62,129 nt of DNA from contig NZ_JAFMPY010000027.1 of assembly GCF_017353515.1 (NCBI RefSeq), positions 1 to 62,129 on the forward strand, read 5' to 3'. Below are positions 55,508-62,129 of this stretch, piece by piece. The DNA comes from Jiella sonneratiae. Lineage in GTDB: Bacteria; Pseudomonadota; Alphaproteobacteria; Rhizobiales; Rhizobiaceae. The number at the start of each line of letters is the position of its first letter. Positions within the stretch are counted from its first letter, which is position 1. The notes beneath the pieces were generated by a model. It saw nothing but the letters and a program-made list of their open reading frames with translations, was not told where the DNA came from and made no database searches. A program made the translations under genes and the position numbers.

Positions 55508-55593
55508 GCCCGTCCTCCCGTCGGCGTCGTTCTTCGTCCGTGCCGGGCGGCGCCCGCCTGGGCCCCTCCCGTGTCGGTGGCGGTGCCCCTCGT

Positions 55594-56349
55594 TCAGAAG
55601 AGCGCCGCCGCCCCGTCATAGACGAGTTTCAGCCCGATCGGCAGCAGTAGCCAGTAGATGATCCGGTAGAACAGCGTCGGATCGGTGCGCTTGACCAGCC
55701 AGATGCCGGCAAGCGTTGCGACCGGCGCGAGTGGCAGCAGCGCCGCGGAAGTCGACAGATTGTCGCGGGAGAACTGGCCGAGCAGGAAGTAGGGCAGGAG
55801 CTTCATGGCGTTGACGGAGGCAAAGAAGATCACCGAGGTGCCGGCGAAGACCGGCGGCGGGATCTTCAGCGGGACGACGTAGATCTGATAGGGCGGGCCG
55901 CCGGCATGGCTGACGAAGCTCGCAAATCCCGCGACGGCGCCCCAGAAGGCGCCCTTCGCCGGCTGCTGCGGCCGCGCCGCCCGGGCCCGCCGCGCGCCGG
56001 CCAGCCAGTTGCCGAAGAAGCTGAGCGCCAGAAGCCCGATGGTCAGGCGGAAGGCGTCCTCCGACACTGCCGCCGCGGTGAGGTAGCCGAGAAGCACGCC
56101 GAGGGCCGCCGCCGGCAGCATGGTGAAAACGATGCCGCGGTCGAAGCGTCCGCGCCAGGCGAAGAGGCCGACGACGTCCATGACGAGAAGGATCGGCAGG
56201 AGGATGCCGGCGGCCGTCACCGGCGGCACGGCGATCGCCATCAGCGGCACGCCGACCAGCGCCGCGGTGCCGCCGAAGCCGCCCTTGGACAAGCCGATCA
56301 GGATCACCGCCGGGATCGCGACGGCGTAGAACAGCGGATCGGTTATCAC
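55594..56349 (-). CDS. TauE/SafE-type membrane permease
   Basis: 251 residues, about eight transmembrane segments in two repeats. LIGLSKGGFGGTAALVGVPLMA and the repeat-two FVSHAGGPPYQIYVVPLKIPP are family marks. Homologues export or import sulfite, sulfoacetate or organic anions. Likely co-transcribed with the ligase. The start region faces a G-rich repeat tract. Confidence 0.88.
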   Translation of the reverse strand: MITDPLFYAVAIPAVILIGLSKGGFGGTAALVGVPLMAIAVPPVTAAGILLPILLVMDVVGLFAWRGRFDRGIVFTMLPAAALGVLLGYLTAAAVSEDAFRLTIGLLALSFFGNWLAGARRARAARPQQPAKGAFWGAVAGFASFVSHAGGPPYQIYVVPLKIPPPVFAGTSVIFFASVNAMKLLPYFLLGQFSRDNLSTSAALLPLAPVATLAGIWLVKRTDPTLFYRIIYWLLLPIGLKLVYDGAAALF

Positions 56350-56384
56350 GGTCTGTGCTCGTCCTCCGGTGTTTCAGCGGGATA

Positions 56385-56513
56385 GGCGAGGGGAAGCGGG
56401 CCGGCAAGGGGGGGCGGTTCGGCGAGGGGGGGCCGGCAAGAGGACGGGCGAGCAAGCGGGGTCGGGCCTGCAAGCGGGCTCGGCCGGCAAGGAGGCGGGC
56501 GGGCCGCCTTGCC
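56385..56513. repeat. Degenerate G-rich repeats with a terminal hairpin
   Basis: Six or more imperfect copies of a GGCRAGnGGG unit (at about 56403, 56421, 56435, 56447, 56469 and 56486) give strong purine/pyrimidine strand asymmetry. The last copy forms a hairpin: GGCAAGGAGGC with GCCGCCTTGCC, one mismatch, six-base loop. It lies between the divergent TauE and ThiE-like genes. Four or more G-runs make a quadruplex possible. Confidence 0.6.
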
Positions 56514-56625
56514 TCGCCCGCGTTGGCTGCTGCCGCGTTTCGCCTACACAGCGTTGACGGTTGGGACGAACCGCGGCGACGCGGGCGCTTCACACCCAGG
56601 CCGCTCTGGAGTATCGACGGGCATC

Positions 56626-57279
56626 ATGATCCTAGACCCGATCCGCCCGCGGCTGGTGCTCGTCACGACGCCGCTTTCAGACGACGAGGCCGCGGCGAAG
56701 CTCGGCGCCGCCATGGCCGGCGGCGACGTCGCCTCCGTGCTCATCGATCCCGCCGGGCGCGACGCCGCGGCGTTCCAGCGCCTTGCCGAGACCCTCGTTC
56801 CCCTCGTCCAGGCGGCGGGGGCGGCGGCGATCGTCGTCGACGACAGCCGCGCGGCCGGCCGGGCGAAGGCCGACGGGCTGCATCTGACCGGCGGTGATGT
56901 CGAGGCGCTCGGCGAGGCTGTCTCCCGCCACCAGCCGAAGATGATCGTCGGCTGCTCGGGCTTCGAGACCCGCCACGACGCGCTGGAGGCCGGCGAGCGG
57001 ATGCCGGACTACCTGCTGTTCGGCCGCTTCGGCGGCGACAGCGACGCCGGCCCTCATCACAAGAGCCTGGCGCTCGCGGAATGGTGGGCTCCGATCGTCG
57101 AGATCCCCTGCATTCTCCTCGGCGGGGCGGATCTTTCGACGCTGGAGACGGCCGCCGCGACCGGTGCCGAATTCATCGGGCTGGCGCGGGCGGTGTTTGC
57201 CGAAGGGAACGATCCGGCGGCCTGCGTCGCTGCGGCGAACCGCGTCCTCGACGCTTATTTCGAACGGATTTCCGAATGA
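56626..57279 (+). CDS. Divergent thiamine-phosphate synthase (ThiE/TenI) family protein
   Basis: 217 residues, TIM-barrel pattern. Retained: IVVDDSRAAGRAKADGLHLTGGDVEAL, DYLLFGRFGG, ILLGGADLSTLETAAATGAEFIGLARAVF. The Q-x-R-x-K pyrimidine/pyrophosphate motif of true ThiE is not visible; the equivalent segment reads VLIDPAGRDAAAF. It may be a paralogue with another role. ATG chosen where similarity begins. Its stop overlaps the SEL1 gene start (ATGA). Confidence 0.72.
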   Translation: MILDPIRPRLVLVTTPLSDDEAAAKLGAAMAGGDVASVLIDPAGRDAAAFQRLAETLVPLVQAAGAAAIVVDDSRAAGRAKADGLHLTGGDVEALGEAVSRHQPKMIVGCSGFETRHDALEAGERMPDYLLFGRFGGDSDAGPHHKSLALAEWWAPIVEIPCILLGGADLSTLETAAATGAEFIGLARAVFAEGNDPAACVAAANRVLDAYFERISE

Positions 57280-58391
57280 CCGCGGCGCCTGAGCAGGCCT
57301 GCCGCAGGGATGGCGGGCACCGCGTCCCGCGGCCGGCCCTCGCCGCGGCGATGCTCGCCGCCGCGATGTTCGCAGCCCCGCCGGCGCTCGTGCCCGCCCG
57401 GGCCCTCGCCGCGGAAAAGACCGCGGAGAAGACGGTCGCCGCCCCCACGAAGCGCCCGGACCGGGGCGCGGCGCATGGCGCCCGGGCTCCTTCGGACCGC
57501 ACCGCCGAGGCGAAACCGGCCGGCAAGGGCCGGAGCGATGGCGGGGGCGCCGCGTCGTCGCCCTCGAAGAGCGACATGGCCTACGGCGCCTTCCAGCGCG
57601 GCTACTATCTGACGGCGGTGCAGCTTGCCGAGCCGCTGGCCAATATCGGCGATCCCGCGGCGCAGACGCTGCTCGGCGAGATCTATTCCCGCGGCCTCGG
57701 CGTCAAGCGTGACATGAAGGAGGCGGCGCGCTGGTACGAGGCGGCGGCCAAGGCCGGCAATGCCGAGGCGCAGTTCCGCTATGCCATGATTCTTCTCGCC
57801 GGCACCGCCGTGAAACAGGACGAGGCGCAGGCACGCGACCTGATGAAGGCGGCGGCCGATGCCGGCCTGCCGCTGGCGGAATACAATTTCGGCCAGATGC
57901 TGATCGAGAGTTCGCCCGCCGGCGGCTTCGCCGACGCGGCCAGCTATTTCGAGAAGGCGGCGAATGCCGGCGTGCCCGAGGCGCAATACGCGATGTCGCA
58001 GCTCTATGCCAACGGCAAGGGTGTCGCGCAGAACCTCGATGCGGCCCGCAGCTTCCTTCACGCGGCAGCGCTCAACGGCTTCGACATCGCGCAGATCGAG
58101 TACGGCATCTGGCTGATCAACGGCAAGGGCGGACCGGCCAAGCCGGAGGAGGGGTTCCTCTTCCTCCGGCACGCCGCCGAACTCGGCAATCCGATCGCCG
58201 TCAACCGCGTCGCCCATCTCTACAAGGACGGGATCGGCACCGCCCCGGACGTCGCCCAGGCGGCGAAATGGGCAGTGCTCGCCAAGCGCATGAAGAATTC
58301 CGATGCGGTGCTCGACGACTTCTTCCGCGGCCTCGACGCCGATGCGCAGAAGTCCGCGCTCGAGGCGGCGAACCGTTTTCGCTCCGGTTGA
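57276..58391 (+). CDS. SEL1-repeat protein, probably exported
   Basis: 371 residues. A hydrophobic stretch at 20 to 45 (LAAAMLAAAMFAAPPALVPARALAAE) looks like a signal peptide or anchor; a low-complexity Lys/Arg/Ala segment follows. Five to six SEL1 units fill residues 120 to 345 (for example AQTLLGEIYSRGLGVKRDMKEAARWYEAAAKAGN). Such proteins are scaffolds for complexes, often in exopolysaccharide or envelope regulation in rhizobia. Coupled to the ThiE-like gene. Confidence 0.85.
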   Translation: MTAAPEQACRRDGGHRVPRPALAAAMLAAAMFAAPPALVPARALAAEKTAEKTVAAPTKRPDRGAAHGARAPSDRTAEAKPAGKGRSDGGGAASSPSKSDMAYGAFQRGYYLTAVQLAEPLANIGDPAAQTLLGEIYSRGLGVKRDMKEAARWYEAAAKAGNAEAQFRYAMILLAGTAVKQDEAQARDLMKAAADAGLPLAEYNFGQMLIESSPAGGFADAASYFEKAANAGVPEAQYAMSQLYANGKGVAQNLDAARSFLHAAALNGFDIAQIEYGIWLINGKGGPAKPEEGFLFLRHAAELGNPIAVNRVAHLYKDGIGTAPDVAQAAKWAVLAKRMKNSDAVLDDFFRGLDADAQKSALEAANRFRSG

Positions 58392-58609
58392 GCGGCTGAA
58401 ACCCGCAGGGGAATCGCATTTGAGATTTTGAAGTGGCATTTTGCTGGACTTGCCCCGGGAAAGTGGAGAGCGTTTCGTTCTTAGGCAGACCTGGAAATAA
58501 TTCCGGATGCGCTCTCCCACGATCTCGAACGACGAAACAGGCATCGTCTTCAGTTCCTCTAGATAGGCGTCGAGGGCGCTCGACAGCCTCCGGCCGCGTA
58601 TGCGTGCTA
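58392..58609 (-). pseudogene. Possible coding remnant interrupted by IS630 (left part)
   Basis: On the minus strand this flank reads ARIRGRRLSSALDAYLEELK, then TMPVSSFEIVGERIRNYFQ, which looks protein-like. After removing the IS and one TA copy, the frame continues across the junction from the right flank (KLSPRTSDPLLARIRG, from about 59700). It could be the remnant of a gene cut by the insertion. The family is not recognised, no start or stop is assigned, and chance cannot be excluded. GGAGAGCG and CGCTCTCC arms also occur in this flank. Confidence 0.3.
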
Positions 58610-58624
58610 GAGCGGGATGAGTTT
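58610..58624 (+). repeat. Left terminal inverted repeat of the IS630 element
   Basis: GAGCGGGATGAGTTT, preceded by the TA target duplication at 58608 to 58609; pairs with the right end except at position 12. Confidence 0.85.
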
Positions 58625-58703
58625 GCCCTGAATCGGGGCGGATTCCCTTGTCCGAGAAAAGCTGATATGATTCAACATGCTGGCTGGGAGGAGGCCAGCA
58701 TGG

Positions 58704-59114
58704 ATGGCAAAACCCTATTCGATGGACCTGCGTGCCAGGGTAGTGGCCGCGGTGACGCAGGAAGGGATGTCGCGGAACCAGGCTGCCCGCCGCTTCGGTG
58801 TCGCGGTCAGCACGGCGATCCGCTGGGTCGACCGGTTTGAAGAGACTGGGAGCTTCGCGCCCGGCCAGATGGGCGGGCACAAGCCGAAGAAGATTTCCGA
58901 CGGCCATGCCGAGTGGCTGCGCCAGCGCTGCGCCGAAGAGGCTTTCACGCTGCGCGGCCTGGTCAAGGAACTGGCCGCGGAGCGCGACCTGAACGTCGAC
59001 TATCGCTCGGTCTGGGAGTTCGTCCACGCGCAGAACCTGTCTTTCAAAAAAAGACGTTGCTCACCAGTGAGCAGGATCGCCCAGACGTCGCTCGCCGACG
59101 CGAACAATGGCTGA
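58704..59114 (+). CDS. IS630 transposase OrfA (DNA-binding part)
   Basis: 136 residues in the unshifted frame. MAKPYSMDLRARVVAAVTQ starts a Tc1-type helix-turn-helix (QEGMSRNQAARRFGVAVSTAIRWV), then a second winged-helix half (RQRCAEEAFTLRGLVKELAAERDLNVDYRSVWEFV). GGAGGAGG stands about nine bases before the ATG; another in-frame ATG lies at 58677. After seven A residues the frame runs into non-homologous sequence and a stop, as expected for a programmed-frameshift OrfA. Confidence 0.85.
   Translation: MAKPYSMDLRARVVAAVTQEGMSRNQAARRFGVAVSTAIRWVDRFEETGSFAPGQMGGHKPKKISDGHAEWLRQRCAEEAFTLRGLVKELAAERDLNVDYRSVWEFVHAQNLSFKKRRCSPVSRIAQTSLADANNG
59046..59052 (+). promoter_or_regulatory. A7 slippery site for -1 frameshifting
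   Basis: Seven A residues follow TTTC inside the transposase. OrfA reads them as AAA AAA AGA; slipping back one base gives AAA AAA AAG ACG and enters the OrfB frame, which encodes the catalytic domain. Slippage could be ribosomal or transcriptional. Confidence 0.7.
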
Positions 59115-59653
59115 AATATCGCGGGCGGATCGATCCTGCACGCCTCGTCTTCATCGACGAAACCTGGACCAAGACGAATATGGCCGCTCTGCGCGGCTGG
59201 GCGCCGCGGGGTCACAGACTGCGGGACAAGGCCCCGTTCGGGCACTGGAGAACCTCCACCTTCGTCGCCGCACTGCGAGAGGATGGCGTCGCCGCGCCCT
59301 GGCTGATCGACGGGCCGATCAACGGCGAGCGCTTCCTCCTCTATGTCGAGAAGGTGCTCGTCCCGACCCTGAGGCCTGGCGACATCGTCATCCTCGACAA
59401 CCTCGGGAGCCACAAGGGCAAAGCTGTGCGCCGCGCCATCCGAGAGGTCGGCGCAAAGCTCCTGTTCCTGCCGAAGTACTCGCCCGACCTCAACCCGATC
59501 GAGCAGCTCTTCGGAAAGCTCAAGCACTTCCTGCGCAAGGCTGCCGCGCGAACCCGCGACACTCTCTGCGACGCCGTCGGCGAAATCCTGCGGGACGTCA
59601 CCAGAGACGAATGCCGCAACTATCTCGTCAACTCAGGTTATGCACCAACCTAA
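59051..59653 (+). CDS. IS630 transposase OrfB (DDE catalytic part, reached by -1 shift)
   Basis: 200 residues after the shift. Catalytic acids: Asp in VFIDETWTKTNM, Asp in IVILDNLGSHKG, Glu in SPDLNPIEQLFGKLK, the DDE_3 pattern. The fused OrfA-OrfB product would be about 316 residues, normal for the family. The TAA stop overlaps the right terminal repeat. Confidence 0.88.
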   Translation, partial: KTLLTSEQDRPDVARRREQWLKYRGRIDPARLVFIDETWTKTNMAALRGWAPRGHRLRDKAPFGHWRTSTFVAALREDGVAAPWLIDGPINGERFLLYVEKVLVPTLRPGDIVILDNLGSHKGKAVRRAIREVGAKLLFLPKYSPDLNPIEQLFGKLKHFLRKAAARTRDTLCDAVGEILRDVTRDECRNYLVNSGYAPT

Positions 59654-59666
59654 AATCATCCCGCTC
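59652..59666 (-). repeat. Right terminal inverted repeat of the IS630 element
   Basis: AAAATCATCCCGCTC, followed by the TA duplication at 59667 to 59668; the first two bases also belong to the OrfB stop codon. Confidence 0.85.
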
Positions 59667-59668
59667 TA

Positions 59669-60350
59669 GCAGAGGATCTGATGTTCGCGGGGAGAGCTTA
59701 ATCTCCCCTTTACACAGAACAGGCCGAAGTCGGATCGGCACCGCCATACGATAGTGGAAGATGTCGCCGCGTCTCGCGACACGCGGTATGGATCGGGACA
59801 TCGCAGACCGGTGCTGACCAGGTTTCTGTACCAGGGCCTGCGTCTGTCAGCTTCGATACTTGAAAAATTATCAGCCGCGCCAGTCACTTACGCGGATCGT
59901 GGCGGAGAGGAAGGGAGAAGAACACCAACTCCTTTCGGTGCTCCCAAACCGCCGTTTTCCCAGCATCGTGCTGTCTGCCTCCCACCTAGATTGTACCGAA
60001 TTGCTGGCCACCGCAATCGTAGCGATTTGCGGCGCAACTGCGCTTGATGTCAGCGGGGGATTTGGCTCCTCGAAGGCGCTAATTTTCGGCGGAGAGGAAG
60101 TCAGGTAGGTCTAGAGGCCCCACGCCCTCCAGCGGGCAATGGCGCTCCGTTGAGCTCTCATTTCGCGAGAGGGAGAGGGTTGGGCAGGAATGGCGGGCGA
60201 TTTCGCCAGCTGCCGGGCGCGCAGGTGGCGGAATTTGAAGACACGAAGTCGTCTAGGGACCAAGTCCCGCCACTCCGAGAAGCAACTTCAGCACACTGTA
60301 ACCACCTCTGCGCAAAACTGGCTGGATCGCTTTCTTGAAGGACGCACCCC
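59669..60350. other. Lower-GC accessory spacer, no firm gene
   Basis: About 680 bases with lower GC than the core. The first part may be the right half of a coding remnant split by the IS. A TTG-initiated frame at 59860 to 60108 (82 residues, LPNRRFPSIVLSASHLDCTELLATAIVAICG) is conceivable but has no Shine-Dalgarno. The end presumably carries the promoter of the nuclease-like gene. Confidence 0.35.
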
Positions 60351-61550
60351 ATGCCCAGTTTCTCTCGCCACGCTGCCCCTGTCATGGTTCGAGATGGCAT
60401 GGGCGTTGTCAGGCTGGAGCGCGTCCATCTCGGAGGCGGCGATGATGGACGGCGGCGGGAAGCTTTCGTCCAGGAGCTGGTCCATTTCAATCCCGACGTC
60501 ATCCCCATGTCGGATATCGAACCCGCCTTCACGCCGCTGATTTCGATTTGTCGCGAACTCCCGACATCGGCGGGTTATCTCGATAATCTCTGGATGAGCC
60601 CCGAGGGCAGCATCGTGCTTGGCGAATGCAAGCTCATGCGCAATCCCCAGGCTCGCCGTGAGGTCGTCGCGCAGGCACTCGACTACGCCCGTGCGATCCA
60701 TCGGTGGCATTACTCGCAGCTTGAAGACGCCGTCAGGCGGGCAACGCAGCTGGACACCAGTCTTTGGGACAGGGTCCGCGATCAGTCTGATCTCGAGGAG
60801 GCCCAGTTCATCGATGCGGTGGAGCGGCGGTTGCGTTTTGGCCGCTTCATGATCCTCATCATCGGCGACGGCATTCAGGAAGGCGTCGAGGAACTCACCG
60901 ATTTCCTGCAGCTGCATGCCGGTCTGCACACCAGCGTCGCTCTGGTCGATCTTTCGATCTGGAAAGACAGTAACGGACGCCTGCTTGTCGTTCCGCGGAT
61001 ACCGGCCAAAACTGCTATCATCGAGCGCGGGGTTGTTACGGTCGAAGATGGCGCGATTGTCAACGTCAAGCCGCCCGCTTCGCTCTCGCCCGCAAGTCCA
61101 GCTGGCCCGCGTCAGATCACCGCGTCCGAACCGGAATTCTTCGATCAGATCGAACAGCGAGTGCCCGGCATCAGCGGCCCGTTGCGCGAGTTCGTTACGA
61201 AGGTCTCGAAAGTTGGGATCGAGCCCGAATACCGAAAATCGCTTGTTCTTCGTTTCCACGCCTCGCCGGATATCCGATCCTCGGCTGGGTACGTTGATGC
61301 CAATGGAGGATTGCACCTCAGTGACGCCTGGGGGGCCGCGGAAAAACTCGGTCGCAGGCAGGTTATCGAGGACTATCTCGCGACGACTGCCGCGCTAATC
61401 GGCGGTCGTGTGCAAACCTATGAGAAAACTTGGCCGAGAGTTGTCGGGCCTGATGGCCGAACTCCGCAATTTACCACCGTCATTGGACGCCTTGACGAAT
61501 GGGTAAATGCAATCTCAAATCTCGTGAGCGGCCTTCGGTCAGACGTTTGA
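60351..61550 (+). CDS. PD-(D/E)XK nuclease-like protein of an accessory island
   Basis: 399 residues. The N-terminal third has a RecB/lambda-exonuclease-type active-site order: Glu38 in REAFVQELVHFNP, Asp78 in GYLDNLWMSPEG, the E-x-K of VLGECKLMRNP (Glu92, Lys94) and the QxxxY motif QALDY (Gln108, Tyr112). The C-terminal two thirds match no domain I know. GAAGGA stands eight bases before the ATG. Base composition is lower in GC than the core, and mobile elements lie on both sides. Restriction of foreign DNA, repair, or an orphan role are all possible; similar ECKLxRNPEARR proteins occur in many bacteria without a defined job. Confidence 0.72.
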   Translation: MPSFSRHAAPVMVRDGMGVVRLERVHLGGGDDGRRREAFVQELVHFNPDVIPMSDIEPAFTPLISICRELPTSAGYLDNLWMSPEGSIVLGECKLMRNPQARREVVAQALDYARAIHRWHYSQLEDAVRRATQLDTSLWDRVRDQSDLEEAQFIDAVERRLRFGRFMILIIGDGIQEGVEELTDFLQLHAGLHTSVALVDLSIWKDSNGRLLVVPRIPAKTAIIERGVVTVEDGAIVNVKPPASLSPASPAGPRQITASEPEFFDQIEQRVPGISGPLREFVTKVSKVGIEPEYRKSLVLRFHASPDIRSSAGYVDANGGLHLSDAWGAAEKLGRRQVIEDYLATTAALIGGRVQTYEKTWPRVVGPDGRTPQFTTVIGRLDEWVNAISNLVSGLRSDV

Positions 61551-61573
61551 CGATAAGCAGTCGGCAACGGAGG

Positions 61574-61927
61574 CTAGCCCTCACCCGAAGCCGCGATGAG
61601 AGATGCACAGATCGCCGCGCTGGCCGGAAATTTAATCGTCCCTCGGTCTGCTATCATGCACCGCAGGATAGCCATTTCGTTCACTCCGGTAGTGCGTCGC
61701 ATCTCGACCAAGACAGAGCCCCAACGCGTGTACTCCTCTTCGCTTGGCCGAACGTCGTTCAAGCTCATCACCGTTTGCAGGAGTGCTTCGATCTCAGTTT
61801 GCGTGTGCCTGCCTTCAAAGACAGCCTCCATCTTTTCAAGAGCACCACTTTCTAAAACTTGGCTTTCTGAGGTGGTCGCGAGATGAGAAGAGCAATAGGT
61901 AAGTCCGACGCTGAAGAGCAAAATCAT
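61574..61927 (-). CDS. Small single-span membrane protein, possibly 5'-truncated by IS5
   Basis: 117 residues from the only usable start. MILLFSVGLTYCSSHL is a hydrophobic start, followed by a Glu-rich soluble part (ALEKMEAVFEGRHTQTEIEALLQTVMSLNDVRPSEEEYTRW with conserved look, about 30 to 75). The frame stays open upstream with coding-like residues (CDLDEQVWDAARKKRNEARAG, then SVLGGIV) but no start codon before a stop near 62025, just where the IS5-type element begins. The true N-terminus may therefore have been lost. Convergent with the nuclease-like gene, 23 bases apart. Confidence 0.5.
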   Translation of the reverse strand: MILLFSVGLTYCSSHLATTSESQVLESGALEKMEAVFEGRHTQTEIEALLQTVMSLNDVRPSEEEYTRWGSVLVEMRRTTGVNEMAILRCMIADRGTIKFPASAAICASLIAASGEG

Positions 61928-62050
61928 TACGATCCCGCCAAGTACGCTCCCCGCTCGCGCCTCGTTTCGCTTCTTGCGAGCGGCGTCCCATACCTGCTCG
62001 TCTAGGTCGCATCCCCATAACCGGGTTCACGTTCGGTGGTTGATTTGATT

Positions 62051-62073
62051 CAATCTCCTTTGAAAGGAGATTG
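62051..62073 (+). promoter_or_regulatory. Perfect hairpin hiding the IS5 transposase ribosome-binding site
   Basis: Arms CAATCTCCTTT and AAAGGAGATTG with a single G between them (11-1-11). The right arm contains the AAGGAG Shine-Dalgarno, and the transposase ATG follows three bases later. As a transcript from outside would fold and mask this site, it resembles the protective hairpins at the ends of IS10/IS50. Confidence 0.65.
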
Positions 62074-62075
62074 CC

Positions 62076-62129
62076 ATGCGCCGTCACGAACTGAGCGACC
62101 AGGAATGGGAGATCATCGAACCGCATCTG
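62076..62129 (+). CDS. IS5-family transposase, N-terminal fragment (cut by window edge)
   Basis: Eighteen codons read MRRHELSDQEWEIIEPHL, the standard opening of IS5/IS427-group transposases (DUF4096). Strong AAGGAG upstream. The element's left end should lie between about 62020 and 62050; its other end is outside the window. Confidence 0.85.
   Translation, partial: MRRHELSDQEWEIIEPHL

Larger units (their letters stand above)
58610..59666 (+). mobile_element. Complete IS630-family insertion sequence, 1,057 bp
   Basis: Ends are GAGCGGGATGAGTTT (left) and AAAATCATCCCGCTC (right), 14 of 15 positions inverted. Each end is flanked by TA, the target duplicated by IS630/Tc1-mariner elements; the empty site would read GTGC-TA-GCAG. 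Inside are two overlapping frames for one DDE transposase with an A7 slip site. The element looks intact and possibly active. Confidence 0.9.

Noticed and set aside
58392-58500. GGAGAGCG/CGCTCTCC inverted pair as IS end
   Set aside because: The true IS630 ends are the GAGCGGGATGA repeats next to TA; this pair has a 36-base loop and no flanking duplication.
59860-60108. 82-codon TTG-initiated plus-strand frame after the IS630 element
   Set aside because: No ribosome-binding site, no recognisable family, and it lies in a spacer; kept only as a remark in the region entry.

Overview
The window is about 62 kb of very GC-rich chromosomal DNA from an alphaproteobacterium, most likely a member of the Rhizobiales (Hyphomicrobiales). 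The clues are tandem Sinorhizobium-type PmtA genes beside dnaJ, an ActS/ActR (RegB/RegA) redox pair, DUF1289 and DUF3297 proteins, Irr- and RirA-like iron operators, a HutC-controlled hut locus that uses HutF, and a palindromic intergenic repeat of rhizobial/Brucella style. I do not name a genus. No rRNA, tRNA or CRISPR array was recognised.

Layout. An IS630-type transposase fragment is cut by the left edge. Next come GDP-mannose precursor genes (manC, phosphomannomutase), Dps with an Irr-like box, small conserved proteins, an acyltransferase, dnaJ, two pmtA paralogues coupled to a flavin reductase, and an HdeD-like protein. From 12.4 to 18.7 kb a YnjBCD-type ABC importer runs head-to-tail into hrpB. 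From 18.8 to 25.7 kb lie a DUF892 ferritin-like protein, actS and actR, a methyltransferase, DUF3297 and an L,D-transpeptidase.

From 25.7 to 31.8 kb a minus-strand ferric-siderophore operon (TonB receptor, FhuC, FhuD, fused FhuB) starts behind a palindrome with the TGA-N9-TCA spacing of RirA operators. From 31.9 to 42.0 kb is a complete hut module: HutC, a polar amino-acid ABC importer, HutF, and divergent hutI-hutH-hutU, with two HutC-like operators. No hutG is present.

From 42.4 to 52.6 kb a plus-strand cluster mixes a NitT/TauT-type ABC importer with a MaoC dehydratase, an enoyl-CoA hydratase, an IclR regulator, a CoA-transferase, an FAH-family hydrolase, an unrecognised protein, an SDR and a shikimate-dehydrogenase-like enzyme. 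Several stop/start overlaps tie transport to catabolism. The substrate is unknown, two enzymes have altered active-site motifs, and this is the best candidate for an undescribed pathway. An SDR behind a TTGACGT-AA-ACGTCAA palindrome, an acyl-CoA ligase and a TauE-type permease follow.

From 56.6 kb come a divergent ThiE-like protein and a SEL1-repeat protein, then accessory DNA. A complete 1,057-bp IS630-family element with a frameshifted transposase is followed by a more AT-rich segment. That segment holds a PD-(D/E)XK nuclease-like protein and a small membrane protein, and it ends in an IS5-type element whose Shine-Dalgarno lies inside a perfect hairpin.
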